A program made the position numbers and the translations under genes. Source: Brucella intermedia LMG 3301 (GTDB lineage Bacteria > Pseudomonadota > Alphaproteobacteria > Rhizobiales > Rhizobiaceae). From it: a DNA stretch of 64,000 bases. Where the stretch lies: positions 2,050,001 to 2,114,000 of the forward strand of contig NZ_ACQA01000001.1 in assembly GCF_000182645.1 (NCBI RefSeq), in the 5' to 3' direction. The notes below the pieces were generated by a model. That model did no database searches. It was not told where the DNA came from and worked only from the letters and a program-made list of their open reading frames with translations. This document shows, piece by piece, positions 43,988 to 52,241 of the stretch (the first letter of the stretch is position 1; every line of letters starts with the position of its first letter).

Positions 43988-45093
43988 TCCACCAACTCGA
44001 GCAAATCATAGATGTTGTCGATCTTGCTGCCGAGAACAGACCACAGGCCGGGCATGTCGTCGTGATGCTGCAAGAGTATCGGGCGGCCGTCATCGTGTTC
44101 GTTTTTGATGAGAACGGTCTTCACGTCGTAAAGCGATTGGATCCACCGAACATCGCCAATTGCCGGCATATAGCGCCGCGCATCGTTCACCATATGTTTC
44201 CAACGTGTCCCCGTTTCCATTTGCCCTGCCATGTCGTAGGCGCTGAAGGGTGCGATATCGTCGGTCCAGTTATGGTGCGGGGTATAGCGAACATGCGTGA
44301 GCGAATAGGCTTTTCGGGCCGGATAGGGCATGGACGAAAAATAATCCCCGTCCATCACGGTCACGCCAAATGGCCGCAGCGCCGGAGGCGGTTCGACCAA
44401 GGCAATCTCGACCAGTTCATGTTTGAGCGGTAGCGGTCTCAGACCGCTGGCCATCAGAAGCGCATTCAACTGGGCGTAACCGACGTTGAATACGCGTGCC
44501 GCCTGCGCCCTTTTCCCGCTCGCGAATTCAACCGTCAGCTGGTCCCCTTGCGCACGGACCGTATTCGCGGGGCAGTGGAAAGCGATTGTAACGCCGGTTT
44601 TTTCAAGACGCCGGAAAACGCTGCTTCGCAGAATCGTATAGTCAAACGCATCCTCGCCACAGACGAATACATCTTCGATCAGACCGGCATCGAACATCGC
44701 GCGCTGCGATGGTGTTGCTTCCTGAATTGGCGCGTGCATGGCCTTATACATGCCATAGAAACGTTGCGCATTAACCTTGGTGCCATGCCTTGCGATGGCG
44801 TAGAGCATCTGGAAATCCGAGACCAGCGCCTCGCTGTAATCCTCGATAAAGCGTGGCCTGTTATGGAGCGACCGCAATGCGGTTACGAGGCTGCGTGGAT
44901 AATGAAAACCGGTGTGCACGCGCGCCTGGTTTACCGCCGAGGCGCGGGACATGGCTTCACCTGCCCGCTCGCTCAGAAGAACTCGATAACCGAGTTCCGA
45001 CAGATGGGCCGCAAGGACACAGCCATAGAATCCCGCCCCCACAATAATCACATCATAATTGCCATCCATGGCATCGGCACAAACTATATTCAT
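43984..45093 (-). CDS. FAD-dependent oxidoreductase (DAO family) of a glycan cluster
   Basis: A 369-residue flavoprotein: N-terminal dinucleotide motif DVIIVGAGFYGCVLAAHLSE, then ASAVNQARVHTGFHYPRS, a block typical of a DAO-family branch found in many surface polysaccharide clusters. A C-terminal LQHHDDMPGLWSVLGSKIDN supplies the flavin end motif. The substrate is unknown; UDP-galactopyranose mutase similarity is limited to the fold. Its start overlaps the GT2 stop (ATGA). Confidence 0.78.
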   Translation of the reverse strand: MNIVCADAMDGNYDVIIVGAGFYGCVLAAHLSELGYRVLLSERAGEAMSRASAVNQARVHTGFHYPRSLVTALRSLHNRPRFIEDYSEALVSDFQMLYAIARHGTKVNAQRFYGMYKAMHAPIQEATPSQRAMFDAGLIEDVFVCGEDAFDYTILRSSVFRRLEKTGVTIAFHCPANTVRAQGDQLTVEFASGKRAQAARVFNVGYAQLNALLMASGLRPLPLKHELVEIALVEPPPALRPFGVTVMDGDYFSSMPYPARKAYSLTHVRYTPHHNWTDDIAPFSAYDMAGQMETGTRWKHMVNDARRYMPAIGDVRWIQSLYDVKTVLIKNEHDDGRPILLQHHDDMPGLWSVLGSKIDNIYDLLELVE

Positions 45094-45902
45094 GGATTGT
45101 AGCGGCCCGCCAAAGTGCAGAAGATAATCTTCATGAGACCGATGTTGCCGGCCATATTGATCTTGGTCGGGATCGGGCCATGATCTGGATAGGCGCGGGT
45201 CGTCGGAATTTCTTCAGTCTTCAGGCCAAGTTGCGAGGCGCGAACCGTGAGATATGCCAGAAGCTCATAGGTCATGAAGACGTCACGCAGCGGCTGGACG
45301 CGCGGGTGCAGCAGATAGCGACGGCTATAAGCACGAAAACCCTGCGTGGTGTCCGTATAACGACGACGAGCCGCAAGGCTGAGTATCGGGGCGTGGAGGA
45401 ACTTGATCGCCAGTTCGCGCGAACGCGGCGTATTGATAGCCTTGCCACCCGAAATGAACCGCGAAGCTTGCGCGTAATCGACACCGCGGTCCAAAGCATC
45501 GATGAACAGTGGGATGGACTCAACGGAGTCCTTGCCATTGCCGTCGATGGTAATGATGCCCTCATATCCGCGATCAAGCGCGTAAGCATAAGCCATCCGA
45601 AGCTGTGCCGACAGCTTGCCGCCCCCCGTCTTGGTCAAAAGCACCGACACGCCATTGGCGCGCAACATGGCATGCTTCAGGGAACCATCTTTGGAGCCGC
45701 CGTCTGCAATGATGATGTCAGCGGCTTGCGCCTGGCCAAGGCGATGCATATCGACAAGCTGCCTGCTAATGCGTTCACCCTCGTTGATCACGGGAATTAC
45801 GATGCAATAGCGGGCCGTCTTCGGCGCAAACTCCATGACCTCATAGGCTGGGACGTCTGTGTCCGGAACGGATGAAGCTGATCCGACGGCTGCTTTGGTC
45901 AA
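45090..45902 (-). CDS. GT2 polyprenyl-phosphate glycosyltransferase (DPM1-like), TTG start
   Basis: A 270-residue DPM1/GtrB-like enzyme: CIVIPVINEGERISRQLVDM, IIADGGSKDGSL, then IITIDGNGKDSVES (DxD-like), GKAINTPRSRELAIKFLHAP and TDTTQGFRAYSRR. The best start is TTG 45902: AAGGAG lies 8 nt upstream and its TTGA overlaps the previous stop; ATG 45836 would give 248 residues. It would make a polyprenyl-phosphate sugar, fitting the GtrA gene two places downstream. Confidence 0.82.
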   Translation of the reverse strand: MTKAAVGSASSVPDTDVPAYEVMEFAPKTARYCIVIPVINEGERISRQLVDMHRLGQAQAADIIIADGGSKDGSLKHAMLRANGVSVLLTKTGGGKLSAQLRMAYAYALDRGYEGIITIDGNGKDSVESIPLFIDALDRGVDYAQASRFISGGKAINTPRSRELAIKFLHAPILSLAARRRYTDTTQGFRAYSRRYLLHPRVQPLRDVFMTYELLAYLTVRASQLGLKTEEIPTTRAYPDHGPIPTKINMAGNIGLMKIIFCTLAGRYNP

Positions 45903-46942
45903 GGCCGCAACTCCTTCGGCATATTTTGATGAACGGCATCGACCGAAAGTGTCGCGTCTTCGACATTGAGAAGATTGGAGCGCCGGAACAGATCGCCGAT
46001 CAAACGATCCCCGACCACGCGCGGCGTGTTCCGGGCCTGCTGGAGTTCGAGCGCCCGCGAAATGCCGAGGCACATCACTGCGGCGGCAGCGAACTGTATG
46101 CACGCCCAGGCACTGATCATGGCAATTGTCGAGCTCCAGCCCTCCATGACGTTCCACCCGATTGCCCAAAGCAAGACCGGATACGTCATGGTGAAAAGCG
46201 CGCCCAGGGACAGCAGCGCACAGCAGGCAGTGGCAAGACGCAGGAGACGAACCGACGACACTGAGATAAGATGCAAGACCAATTCAAGCCGCGAGACCAG
46301 ATGCCTTACCGAACCGCGGACCCGCGGCAATTCAACCGTAACGGTCTTCTGATTGCGGATATGGCCTGCGACCGTAAAACGGATCAAATGCGACTGAAAC
46401 GGTATCTTTAGCAGATCGCTCACGATCTGGCGTCCCAGCGCGAGTGTACGATAATAACGTATGTCTACTTCGAAACCGGTGAGGACGCGCATGGCTGAAG
46501 CGACGGCCCTCGCAAAAAATGAGCTGCCTTTGCGCTTAAGGCGCACGAACTGAGCACCCGCCCGAATGGGTGCGAGCAATACTTCAAGATCGATAAATGG
46601 CAGTTCGTCGGACGAGGATATGATAATCGTATCCCCAATCGCTTCCTGATAACCATGGATAGCCAGATCATCGAAGTCATTGTCGCCATCGATCTGCAGA
46701 AGCCGCAACTGTGCTACTTCTCGCCCCAATACTTGTAGGGCGTCATCTGCATAGCGATCAGAATCATTAGCGATAATTAAGACTTCGTAGAAGGCATATC
46801 GCTCCGAAATAAAGCGGGCAGCATTAAAAATTGGCTTTTCCGCTCCAAGGAGATTTGGCGAAGCCACAATAATCAAACTAACTAAAACACCAGTATCTAA
46901 TACGCTGGACCCGTCATAACCACTTGAACGATTCCCCATCAT
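45899..46942 (-). CDS. GT2-like glycosyltransferase with two membrane helices
   Basis: A 347-residue protein with a GT-A N-terminal domain (LVSLIIVASPNLLGAEKPIF, FYEVLIIANDSDRYADDALQ) and two C-terminal helices (LATACCALLSLGALFTMTYPVLLW; TIAMISAWACIQFAAAAVMCL), the GtrB/ArnC-like layout. The usual DxD is replaced by IISSSDELPFID, so activity may be altered. It is first in the minus-strand operon. Overlaps the next gene by 4 nt. Confidence 0.72.
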   Translation of the reverse strand: MMGNRSSGYDGSSVLDTGVLVSLIIVASPNLLGAEKPIFNAARFISERYAFYEVLIIANDSDRYADDALQVLGREVAQLRLLQIDGDNDFDDLAIHGYQEAIGDTIIISSSDELPFIDLEVLLAPIRAGAQFVRLKRKGSSFFARAVASAMRVLTGFEVDIRYYRTLALGRQIVSDLLKIPFQSHLIRFTVAGHIRNQKTVTVELPRVRGSVRHLVSRLELVLHLISVSSVRLLRLATACCALLSLGALFTMTYPVLLWAIGWNVMEGWSSTIAMISAWACIQFAAAAVMCLGISRALELQQARNTPRVVGDRLIGDLFRRSNLLNVEDATLSVDAVHQNMPKELRP

Positions 46943-47336
46943 ATCTTCCTAAAAGATAAAATTCCGCCGAATACGCTCTACGAATGCTATAAATACTACC
47001 TATTTATTTATAACTAACCTGAACCGGCTTCATCAGCAAGGAATAAACGAGGTGGGTCAGCCTTGCGATGAGGAAAGGCCACTTAAAGGGAGTGCAGCGC
47101 CTTCCCGGCCAAATCGAAAGACCGGTGACAGGCACTGCGCCTGCCCGGGCTTTGATGAAGCTCTTCAATACAATGACAGGACGGACAGGCCGCGTTCCCC
47201 CGATTCATGTCCGCGCGAAAAGGGGTGCGCTCAATATCGCGTTCGGGATTAGCGTGCGCGGGATAACGTGCAAAATCACCGACCAGCATGCCCTCCAAAG
47301 GAGAGTTGCTGTGGAATAGCGATTGATTGAATTTGC
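46943..47336. other. Promoter-side spacer between island operon and tRNA-Glu
   Basis: The first ~80 nt upstream of the operon are AT-rich and probably hold its promoter (tatttatttataacta at 46999-47014). The rest has no recognisable gene; short frames here show no family features. Confidence 0.45.
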
Positions 47337-47411
47337 TGGTACGCCCAAGGGGAATCGAACCCCTGTTTGCGCCGTGAGAGGGCGCCGTCCTGACCGCTAG
47401 ACGATGGGCGC
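47337..47411 (-). tRNA. tRNA-Glu (anticodon CTC)
   Basis: Read on the minus strand: acceptor stem GCGCCCA pairs with TGGGCGT (first pair G-U), D-arm GTCT...AGGAC, anticodon stem GCGCC/GGCGC around the loop CTCTCAC with anticodon CTC, T-arm CAGGGGTTCGATTCCCCTT, discriminator A and encoded CCA. Total 75 nt including CCA. Confidence 0.95.
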
Positions 47412-47512
47412 CTGAGCCATATTGCTGATATAAGCGCCAAAAGGAAAAAGCGCAATCCTCGCAGGCAGAAAGAAACAGGGCGGCAATCATGCCGCCCTGA
47501 TCAGTTTGTCCT

Positions 47513-47612
47513 GGAGCATTTCCAGCAAAAGTGCGGTGCGGATTTGCGCAGGATAATGCTTTAAAACAAATAGACAGAGCGGTTCCACGATTCCGTATTA
47601 AACGGAACTGCT
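47513..47612. repeat. ~100-bp palindromic repeat, copy 2
   Basis: Same architecture as the copy at 32153: gagcatttccagcaaaag, ggataatgc, aaaacaaatag, then an agcggttcc ... ggaactgct hairpin. It abuts the stop codon of the next gene and may act as its terminator. Confidence 0.85.
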
Positions 47613-48089
47613 CTATTCGACATTGCCGAGCTTGATGCGGCCGATGATGCGGGACTCGCGATAATCATAGATGATGAGTTCCGTGCCGCCGTCCGGCAGC
47701 AGCGTTTCCAGAGAAAGTTCGTTACCCGAAAGGCTTTGCGAAAGAAGGCGGGTACCGGGCGTCAGGTTGATCTGCGATTCGATCAGCTTCGGCGGCTCCG
47801 GCTTTGCGGGCGCAGGCGCGACCTGTCCGGGAATATCGGAACGGGCTTCGTCAACCGGGGTTTCCGGCGCACGATTGATCTTGTAGACAACGGCGACAAG
47901 CACCGCCATAAGACCGATCAGCATGACACCGATGGAGACGGCCAGAAGCCGGATCATTTTGCGGCGCACACGTTCCATGGCTGGATCAAGCGCGGGCTCG
48001 CCCTGTTCATCCGGGTAATAGCCCTGCTGATAGTCCTGATAACCCGAATCCTGATGATTCTGGTATCTTGGATAGTGTGGATCCTGCAT
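47613..48089 (-). CDS. Conserved membrane-anchored protein of unknown function
   Basis: A 158-residue protein: Tyr/Gln/Asp-rich N-terminus (DPHYPRYQNHQDSGYQDYQQ), one helix (LLAVSIGVMLIGLMAVLVAVVY), a Pro-rich linker and a beta-like C-terminal domain (TELIIYDYRESRIIGRIKLG). The last part resembles small domains that sit in the periplasm. I do not assign a family. It is divergent from the rluD-like gene. Confidence 0.7.
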   Translation of the reverse strand: MQDPHYPRYQNHQDSGYQDYQQGYYPDEQGEPALDPAMERVRRKMIRLLAVSIGVMLIGLMAVLVAVVYKINRAPETPVDEARSDIPGQVAPAPAKPEPPKLIESQINLTPGTRLLSQSLSGNELSLETLLPDGGTELIIYDYRESRIIGRIKLGNVE

Positions 48090-48140
48090 TCAACGACTCC
48101 GGTTCGAACTGCGCCGTGTTACGGCGTGTGGCGCGTGATA

Positions 48141-48240
48141 GAGCATTTTGCAGCCAAATGGAAACATTTGACGTCGCATAAATGCGGTAAAATCAAGAGA
48201 CAGAGCAGTTCTGACGATTTCGTTAAGACAGAGCCGCTCT
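48141..48240. repeat. ~100-bp palindromic repeat, copy 3 (diverged)
   Basis: gagcattttgcagccaaatg at the start, gcataaatgcgg in the middle, then cagagcagttctgacg and gagccgctct at the end. It fills most of the spacer before the pseudouridine synthase gene and is the most diverged copy. Confidence 0.7.
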
Positions 48241-48257
48241 CAACAAGGAAGACACGA

Positions 48258-49262
48258 GTGAAAGAGCTTACGACCGACTCCGATGCCACAGGCAAGCGTC
48301 TCGACCAGTGGCTGGCCGCAGCATTGGGGCCGGACCTCTCGCGCAGCCGCGTGCAGTCCCTCATTGCCGAAGGCCATGTGACCATCGACGGCGTGCCCGC
48401 CCGTGAAACCAAGCAGAAGCTGCGCGAAGGCATGACAATCGCCGTCGTGCTGCCTGAACCGGAGCCAGCCGAACCGATTGCCGAGAACATCCCGCTCGAT
48501 ATTCTCTACGAGGACGATGATCTCATCGTGATCAACAAACCCGCCGGGCTTGTCGTTCACCCCGGCAACGGCAACTGGACGGGAACACTGGTCAATGCCC
48601 TTATATATCATTGTGGCGATAGCTTGTCGGGCATCGGCGGAATCCGCCGCCCCGGCATCGTCCATCGCCTCGACAAGGATACGAGCGGCGTCATGGTCGT
48701 TGCCAAGAACGATCTTTCGCACCGGCATCTGAGCGAACAATTTGCCGACCATGGCCGCACCGGCGATCTGGAGCGCGCTTATCTCGCCCTCGTCTGGGGC
48801 ATGACCGAACGGCCGCAGGGCTACATCGACGCCCATCTCGGGCGCTCGCACCGCGACCGCACCAAGCAGGCCGTGGTCAATGAAGAGCGCGATGATGCCC
48901 GCCACGCCATCACCCATTATGCCACGGTCGAAAAATTCGGCCCCCGCGAAGACGCGACCGCGCTCGCCTCGCTCGTCGAATGCCGCCTTGAGACCGGCCG
49001 CACCCACCAGATCCGCGTGCACATGGCCCATATCGGCCATCCGCTTGTCGGCGACATGGATTATGGCAGCGCCTACAAGACCAAGGCCAACAAGCTGCCG
49101 GAACCGCTGAAGGAGGCCGTGCGCGGTTTCCACCGGCAGGCCTTGCATGCCTTTCTTCTGGCTTTCACCCATCCATCCAGCGGGGAACTGATGCGTTTTG
49201 AAGCGCCGGTGCCGGAAGATATGAAGCACCTTCTGGAAAATTTCCGGAAGCATTCTATATAA
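48258..49262 (+). CDS. rluD: RluA-family 23S rRNA pseudouridine synthase (RluD-type), GTG start
   Basis: A 334-residue synthase with an N-terminal S4 domain (KRLDQWLAAALGPDLSRSRV) and catalytic domain: NKPAGLVVHPGNGN, the catalytic Asp in RRPGIVHRLDKDTSGVMVVA, and LETGRTHQIRVHMAHIGHPL. RluD modifies helix 69 of 23S rRNA. GTG 48258 is preceded by AAGGA at 8 nt and begins the S4 homology. The longer plus-strand frame upstream is antisense to the neighbouring gene and is not coding. Confidence 0.9.
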   Translation: MKELTTDSDATGKRLDQWLAAALGPDLSRSRVQSLIAEGHVTIDGVPARETKQKLREGMTIAVVLPEPEPAEPIAENIPLDILYEDDDLIVINKPAGLVVHPGNGNWTGTLVNALIYHCGDSLSGIGGIRRPGIVHRLDKDTSGVMVVAKNDLSHRHLSEQFADHGRTGDLERAYLALVWGMTERPQGYIDAHLGRSHRDRTKQAVVNEERDDARHAITHYATVEKFGPREDATALASLVECRLETGRTHQIRVHMAHIGHPLVGDMDYGSAYKTKANKLPEPLKEAVRGFHRQALHAFLLAFTHPSSGELMRFEAPVPEDMKHLLENFRKHSI

Positions 49263-49670
49263 TACTGGCAACCGTCACGGTTGGCCGGAAGGATGGACAA
49301 CTGATAGGTCTGAAGGCTGACCAACACCGGGATCGGGGGCGCGGTTGTGGTGAAACCGCTCTCTCAACACCAAAGCATTTCCAGCAATAGCGCGAAGCGG
49401 TTTCGTGCCGGATAATGCTTGAGAACAAAGAGATGGAGCATTTCCGGTGACAGGGAAAATGCTCCGCCACCTTACATTTCATACGGTTGCGAAACCTTTG
49501 CCCCCTGACCAACGTTCACATTGTAGTGACAGTTTGTTTCATGAGTTAAAGGATCGTGTTTTTGCCAAAATCATGCCTATATATGGAGGCTCGCGAGAGG
49601 GAAGTGCAGGAGGCAGCCCCCGCGACAGGTTCGCCAGACGGGAACCTGAAATCATAAAGGAGGGTGCTCT
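49263..49670. other. rpoH leader region
   Basis: The 408 nt contain one palindromic repeat (49372-49465) and then the rpoH promoter region and leader, ending with AAAGGAGG 9 nt before the ATG. The leader from ~49466 is AT-mixed with TATATATGG near 49578; I cannot name a sigma class for it. Confidence 0.45.
49372..49465. repeat. ~95-bp palindromic repeat, copy 4
   Basis: agcatttccagcaatagcg, ggataatgc, gagaacaaagag, then gagcatttccggtgacaggg and aaaatgctcc as the second hairpin. Same layout as the copies at 32153 and 47513. Confidence 0.8.
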
Positions 49671-50582
49671 ATGGCCCAGATGAATCTCCCAAGCATCACG
49701 TCAGGTGACGGCGGTCTTACCCGTTATCTGGAAGAAATCCGACGTTTTCCCATGCTTGAGCCGCAGGAAGAATATATGCTGGCCAAGCGCTATCACGAAC
49801 ATACCGATCCCAAGGCCGCCCACAAGCTGGTGACGAGCCATCTGCGTCTCGTGGCCAAGATCGCCATGGGCTATCGCGGCTATGGCCTGCCGATCGGTGA
49901 AGTCATCTCGGAAGGCAATGTCGGTCTCATGCAGGCCGTCAAGCGTTTCGAGCCTGAACGCGGTTTCCGTCTTGCCACCTATGCCATGTGGTGGATCAAG
50001 GCTTCGATCCAGGAATATATCCTGCGCTCGTGGAGCCTTGTGAAGATGGGCACGACCGCCAATCAGAAGCGCCTGTTCTTCAATCTGCGCAAGATGAAGA
50101 GCAAGATTCAGGCGCTCGACGACGGCGACCTCAACCCCGATCAGGTCAAGCAGATCGCGACCAAGCTCAATGTGAGCGAAGACGAAGTGGTGTCCATGAA
50201 CCGCCGCCTGTCCGGTGACGCCTCGCTGAATGCGCCGCTGCGCGCTTCGGAAGGTGAATCGGGCGAATGGCAGGACTGGCTGGTCGATGACAGCAGCAGC
50301 CAGGAGCAGATCCTGATCGAACAGGACGAGCTGGACAACCGCCGCTCCATGCTGGAACAGGCGATGGATACGCTGAACGACCGCGAACGCCGCATTTTCG
50401 AGGCCCGCCGCCTCTCCGACGACCCGATGACGCTGGAAGATCTTTCCAGCGAGTTCAGCATCAGCCGCGAGCGCGTGCGCCAGATCGAAGTGCGTGCCTT
50501 TGAAAAGGTTCAGGCCGCGGTCAAGGCCGCAGCTTTCAAGCAGCAGAAAGCGCTGAACCATGTCGAGGAAGCGCACGCCTAA
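49671..50582 (+). CDS. rpoH: RNA polymerase sigma-32 factor RpoH
   Basis: A 303-residue heat-shock sigma factor: region 2 (LRLVAKIAMGYRGYGLPIGE, LATYAMWWIKASIQEYILRS), the RpoH box NQKRLFFNLRKMK, and region 4.2 (MTLEDLSSEFSISRERVRQI). Alphaproteobacteria often hold two RpoH copies; this has the RpoH1 look but I cannot prove which it is. A strong AAAGGAGG ribosome site precedes the ATG. Confidence 0.95.
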   Translation: MAQMNLPSITSGDGGLTRYLEEIRRFPMLEPQEEYMLAKRYHEHTDPKAAHKLVTSHLRLVAKIAMGYRGYGLPIGEVISEGNVGLMQAVKRFEPERGFRLATYAMWWIKASIQEYILRSWSLVKMGTTANQKRLFFNLRKMKSKIQALDDGDLNPDQVKQIATKLNVSEDEVVSMNRRLSGDASLNAPLRASEGESGEWQDWLVDDSSSQEQILIEQDELDNRRSMLEQAMDTLNDRERRIFEARRLSDDPMTLEDLSSEFSISRERVRQIEVRAFEKVQAAVKAAAFKQQKALNHVEEAHA

Positions 50583-50661
50583 AGCGCGTTTCAGATATGC
50601 TCTGCTGATCCTTTTACTGCCGCAGAATGGGAAAACATTTTGCGGCAGAACTATTTGAATA

Positions 50662-51090
50662 CTACCGGCCCGCCTCGCCTTTCGTGAGTTCAAACCCCTC
50701 ATCCATCCAGCCTGTCAGCCCGCCCGCCATGATCTTGACGGGACGGTCGAGGTTGGCGAGCCGCAAGGCGCCCCGTGCCGCGCCATTGCAATGCGGCCCG
50801 GCGCAGTAGGTGACGAAAACCGTATCCTGCGGCCACTCCGCCATCTTTGACGCGATGATCTTCCCGTGCGGCAGATTGATCGCGCCCGGTATGTGACCTT
50901 CCGCAAAAAGCGCTGGGCTGCGCACGTCCAGAAGCACGAAATCGGCGCCTTTCGACAAGGCGTCGTGCACGTCCGAACAATCGGTTTCGAAGGTGAATTC
51001 TGCCGCGAAATGTTCGCGGGCCACCCCGCTCGGTGCTGGTGGAATAGCCGTCACGGCTGATCTTTCCCCGGTCTTGGCTGCACTGTCCAT
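50662..51090 (-). CDS. Rhodanese-like domain protein
   Basis: A 142-residue single rhodanese domain: FVLLDVRSPALFAEGHIPGA, then the active-site loop VTYCAGPHCNGAARGA with Cys as the persulfide carrier, and GGLTGWMDEGF. The ATG at 51090 follows AGGAGATC. It is divergent from ftrA with an 86-nt spacer, and FtrA-type regulators are known beside rhodanese genes, so it is the likely target. Confidence 0.88.
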   Translation of the reverse strand: MDSAAKTGERSAVTAIPPAPSGVAREHFAAEFTFETDCSDVHDALSKGADFVLLDVRSPALFAEGHIPGAINLPHGKIIASKMAEWPQDTVFVTYCAGPHCNGAARGALRLANLDRPVKIMAGGLTGWMDEGFELTKGEAGR

Positions 51091-51130
51091 GGACGATCTC
51101 CTGTTTTCTTCAGGAAGATTTCGCCTATTT

Positions 51131-51151
51131 GCCAATGCGCTTGCAATTGGC
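51131..51151. promoter_or_regulatory. Inverted repeat between rhodanese and ftrA
   Basis: gccaat-N9-attggc lies in the 86-nt divergent spacer, 25 nt before ftrA. It is a candidate FtrA operator by position only. Confidence 0.4.
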
Positions 51152-51176
51152 GAGATTGACAATATACGTAAAGATA

Positions 51177-52169
51177 ATGACAAACCGCACACCAGACCTG
51201 CAAGGCCCGCTCGTCGTAGCACTGCTCTATGACCGGCTTTGCACTTTTGAATTCGGCATCGTCGCCGAAATTTTTGGCCTGCCCCGGCCGGAAATGGGAC
51301 GGGGCTGGTATCGCTTTGCCAGCTGCCCGATCGAAGAGGGTCCGTTGCGCGCGCACGGCGGTTTGCTCATCACGCCCGATGGCAGTTCCGACCTGATCGA
51401 CGAAGCCGACATCATCATCGTTCCGGGCTGGAAAGGTGCGGACATTCCGGTGCCGGAAGCGGTCAGCGAAAGGCTGCGCCGCGCGCACCGGCGCGGGGCA
51501 CGCCTTGCCTCCATCTGTTCGGGCGCGTTCGTGCTGGCCGCGACGGGTCTGCTCGACGGCGGCACCGCCACCACGCACTGGCGCCATGCCGAGGCACTGC
51601 GCAAAAGGCACCCCGAAATCGATGTCGATGATGCATCGCTCTACCGCGAACATGATCGCATATTCACCTCGGCTGGAAGCGCGGCGGGAATGGACCTCCT
51701 GATCGAAATCGTGCGGCAGGATTTTGGGGCGCTCGCCGCGAATTCCGTTGCCCGACGGCTGGTCATGCCCGCCCATCGCACCGGCGGGCAGGCACAGTTC
51801 CTCGAACGGCCGGTGACGAGGCGCGAGGGCACGGCAATCAGCCCGGTTCTGGACAGGATGCGCGCCAGTCTGGCGGCGGAATGGACAATCGAGCGCATGG
51901 CGGCGGAATGCCGGATGAGCCCGCGCACATTCCTGCGGCGCTTTGCCGAGGCGACCGGCGCCACCCCCGGCGACTGGCTCACCATGGAGCGCGTCGCAGC
52001 GGCAAAGGAACTGCTCTCGCAAGGAGAGGCAAGCATCGATGATATCGCCGCTTCGGTCGGTTTTGGAAGCGCCCACACGCTCCGCCATCATTTCCGCCAG
52101 AAGATCGGCATCAGCCCGGCGGAGTATCGCAGGCGCTTCCTCGTCGAAACCGTCATCCAACCGATATAA
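51177..52169 (+). CDS. ftrA: AraC-family regulator FtrA (GlxA-like)
   Basis: A 330-residue regulator with an N-terminal DJ-1/PfpI domain (LVVALLYDRLCTFEFGIVAE; ARLASICSGAFVLAATGLLD, the nucleophile-elbow CSGAF) and C-terminal double AraC HTH (WTIERMAAECRMSPRTFLRR; ASIDDIAASVGFGSAHTLRH). FtrA is the name used in related species for the activator of the adjacent rhodanese gene. ATG 51177 fits the family. Confidence 0.9.
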   Translation: MTNRTPDLQGPLVVALLYDRLCTFEFGIVAEIFGLPRPEMGRGWYRFASCPIEEGPLRAHGGLLITPDGSSDLIDEADIIIVPGWKGADIPVPEAVSERLRRAHRRGARLASICSGAFVLAATGLLDGGTATTHWRHAEALRKRHPEIDVDDASLYREHDRIFTSAGSAAGMDLLIEIVRQDFGALAANSVARRLVMPAHRTGGQAQFLERPVTRREGTAISPVLDRMRASLAAEWTIERMAAECRMSPRTFLRRFAEATGATPGDWLTMERVAAAKELLSQGEASIDDIAASVGFGSAHTLRHHFRQKIGISPAEYRRRFLVETVIQPI

Positions 52170-52241
52170 AACCGTCAAACAACTGTAATGGATTGGCTTT
52201 AGGGACGAGGGCGTGTTTCACCCCAGCTTCAAGGTCATCCC

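Noticed and set aside
47736..48257. Upstream extension of the rluD frame
   Set aside because: It lies antisense to the 158-aa membrane protein and crosses a repeat copy; a GTG with a good ribosome site at 48258 marks the real start.
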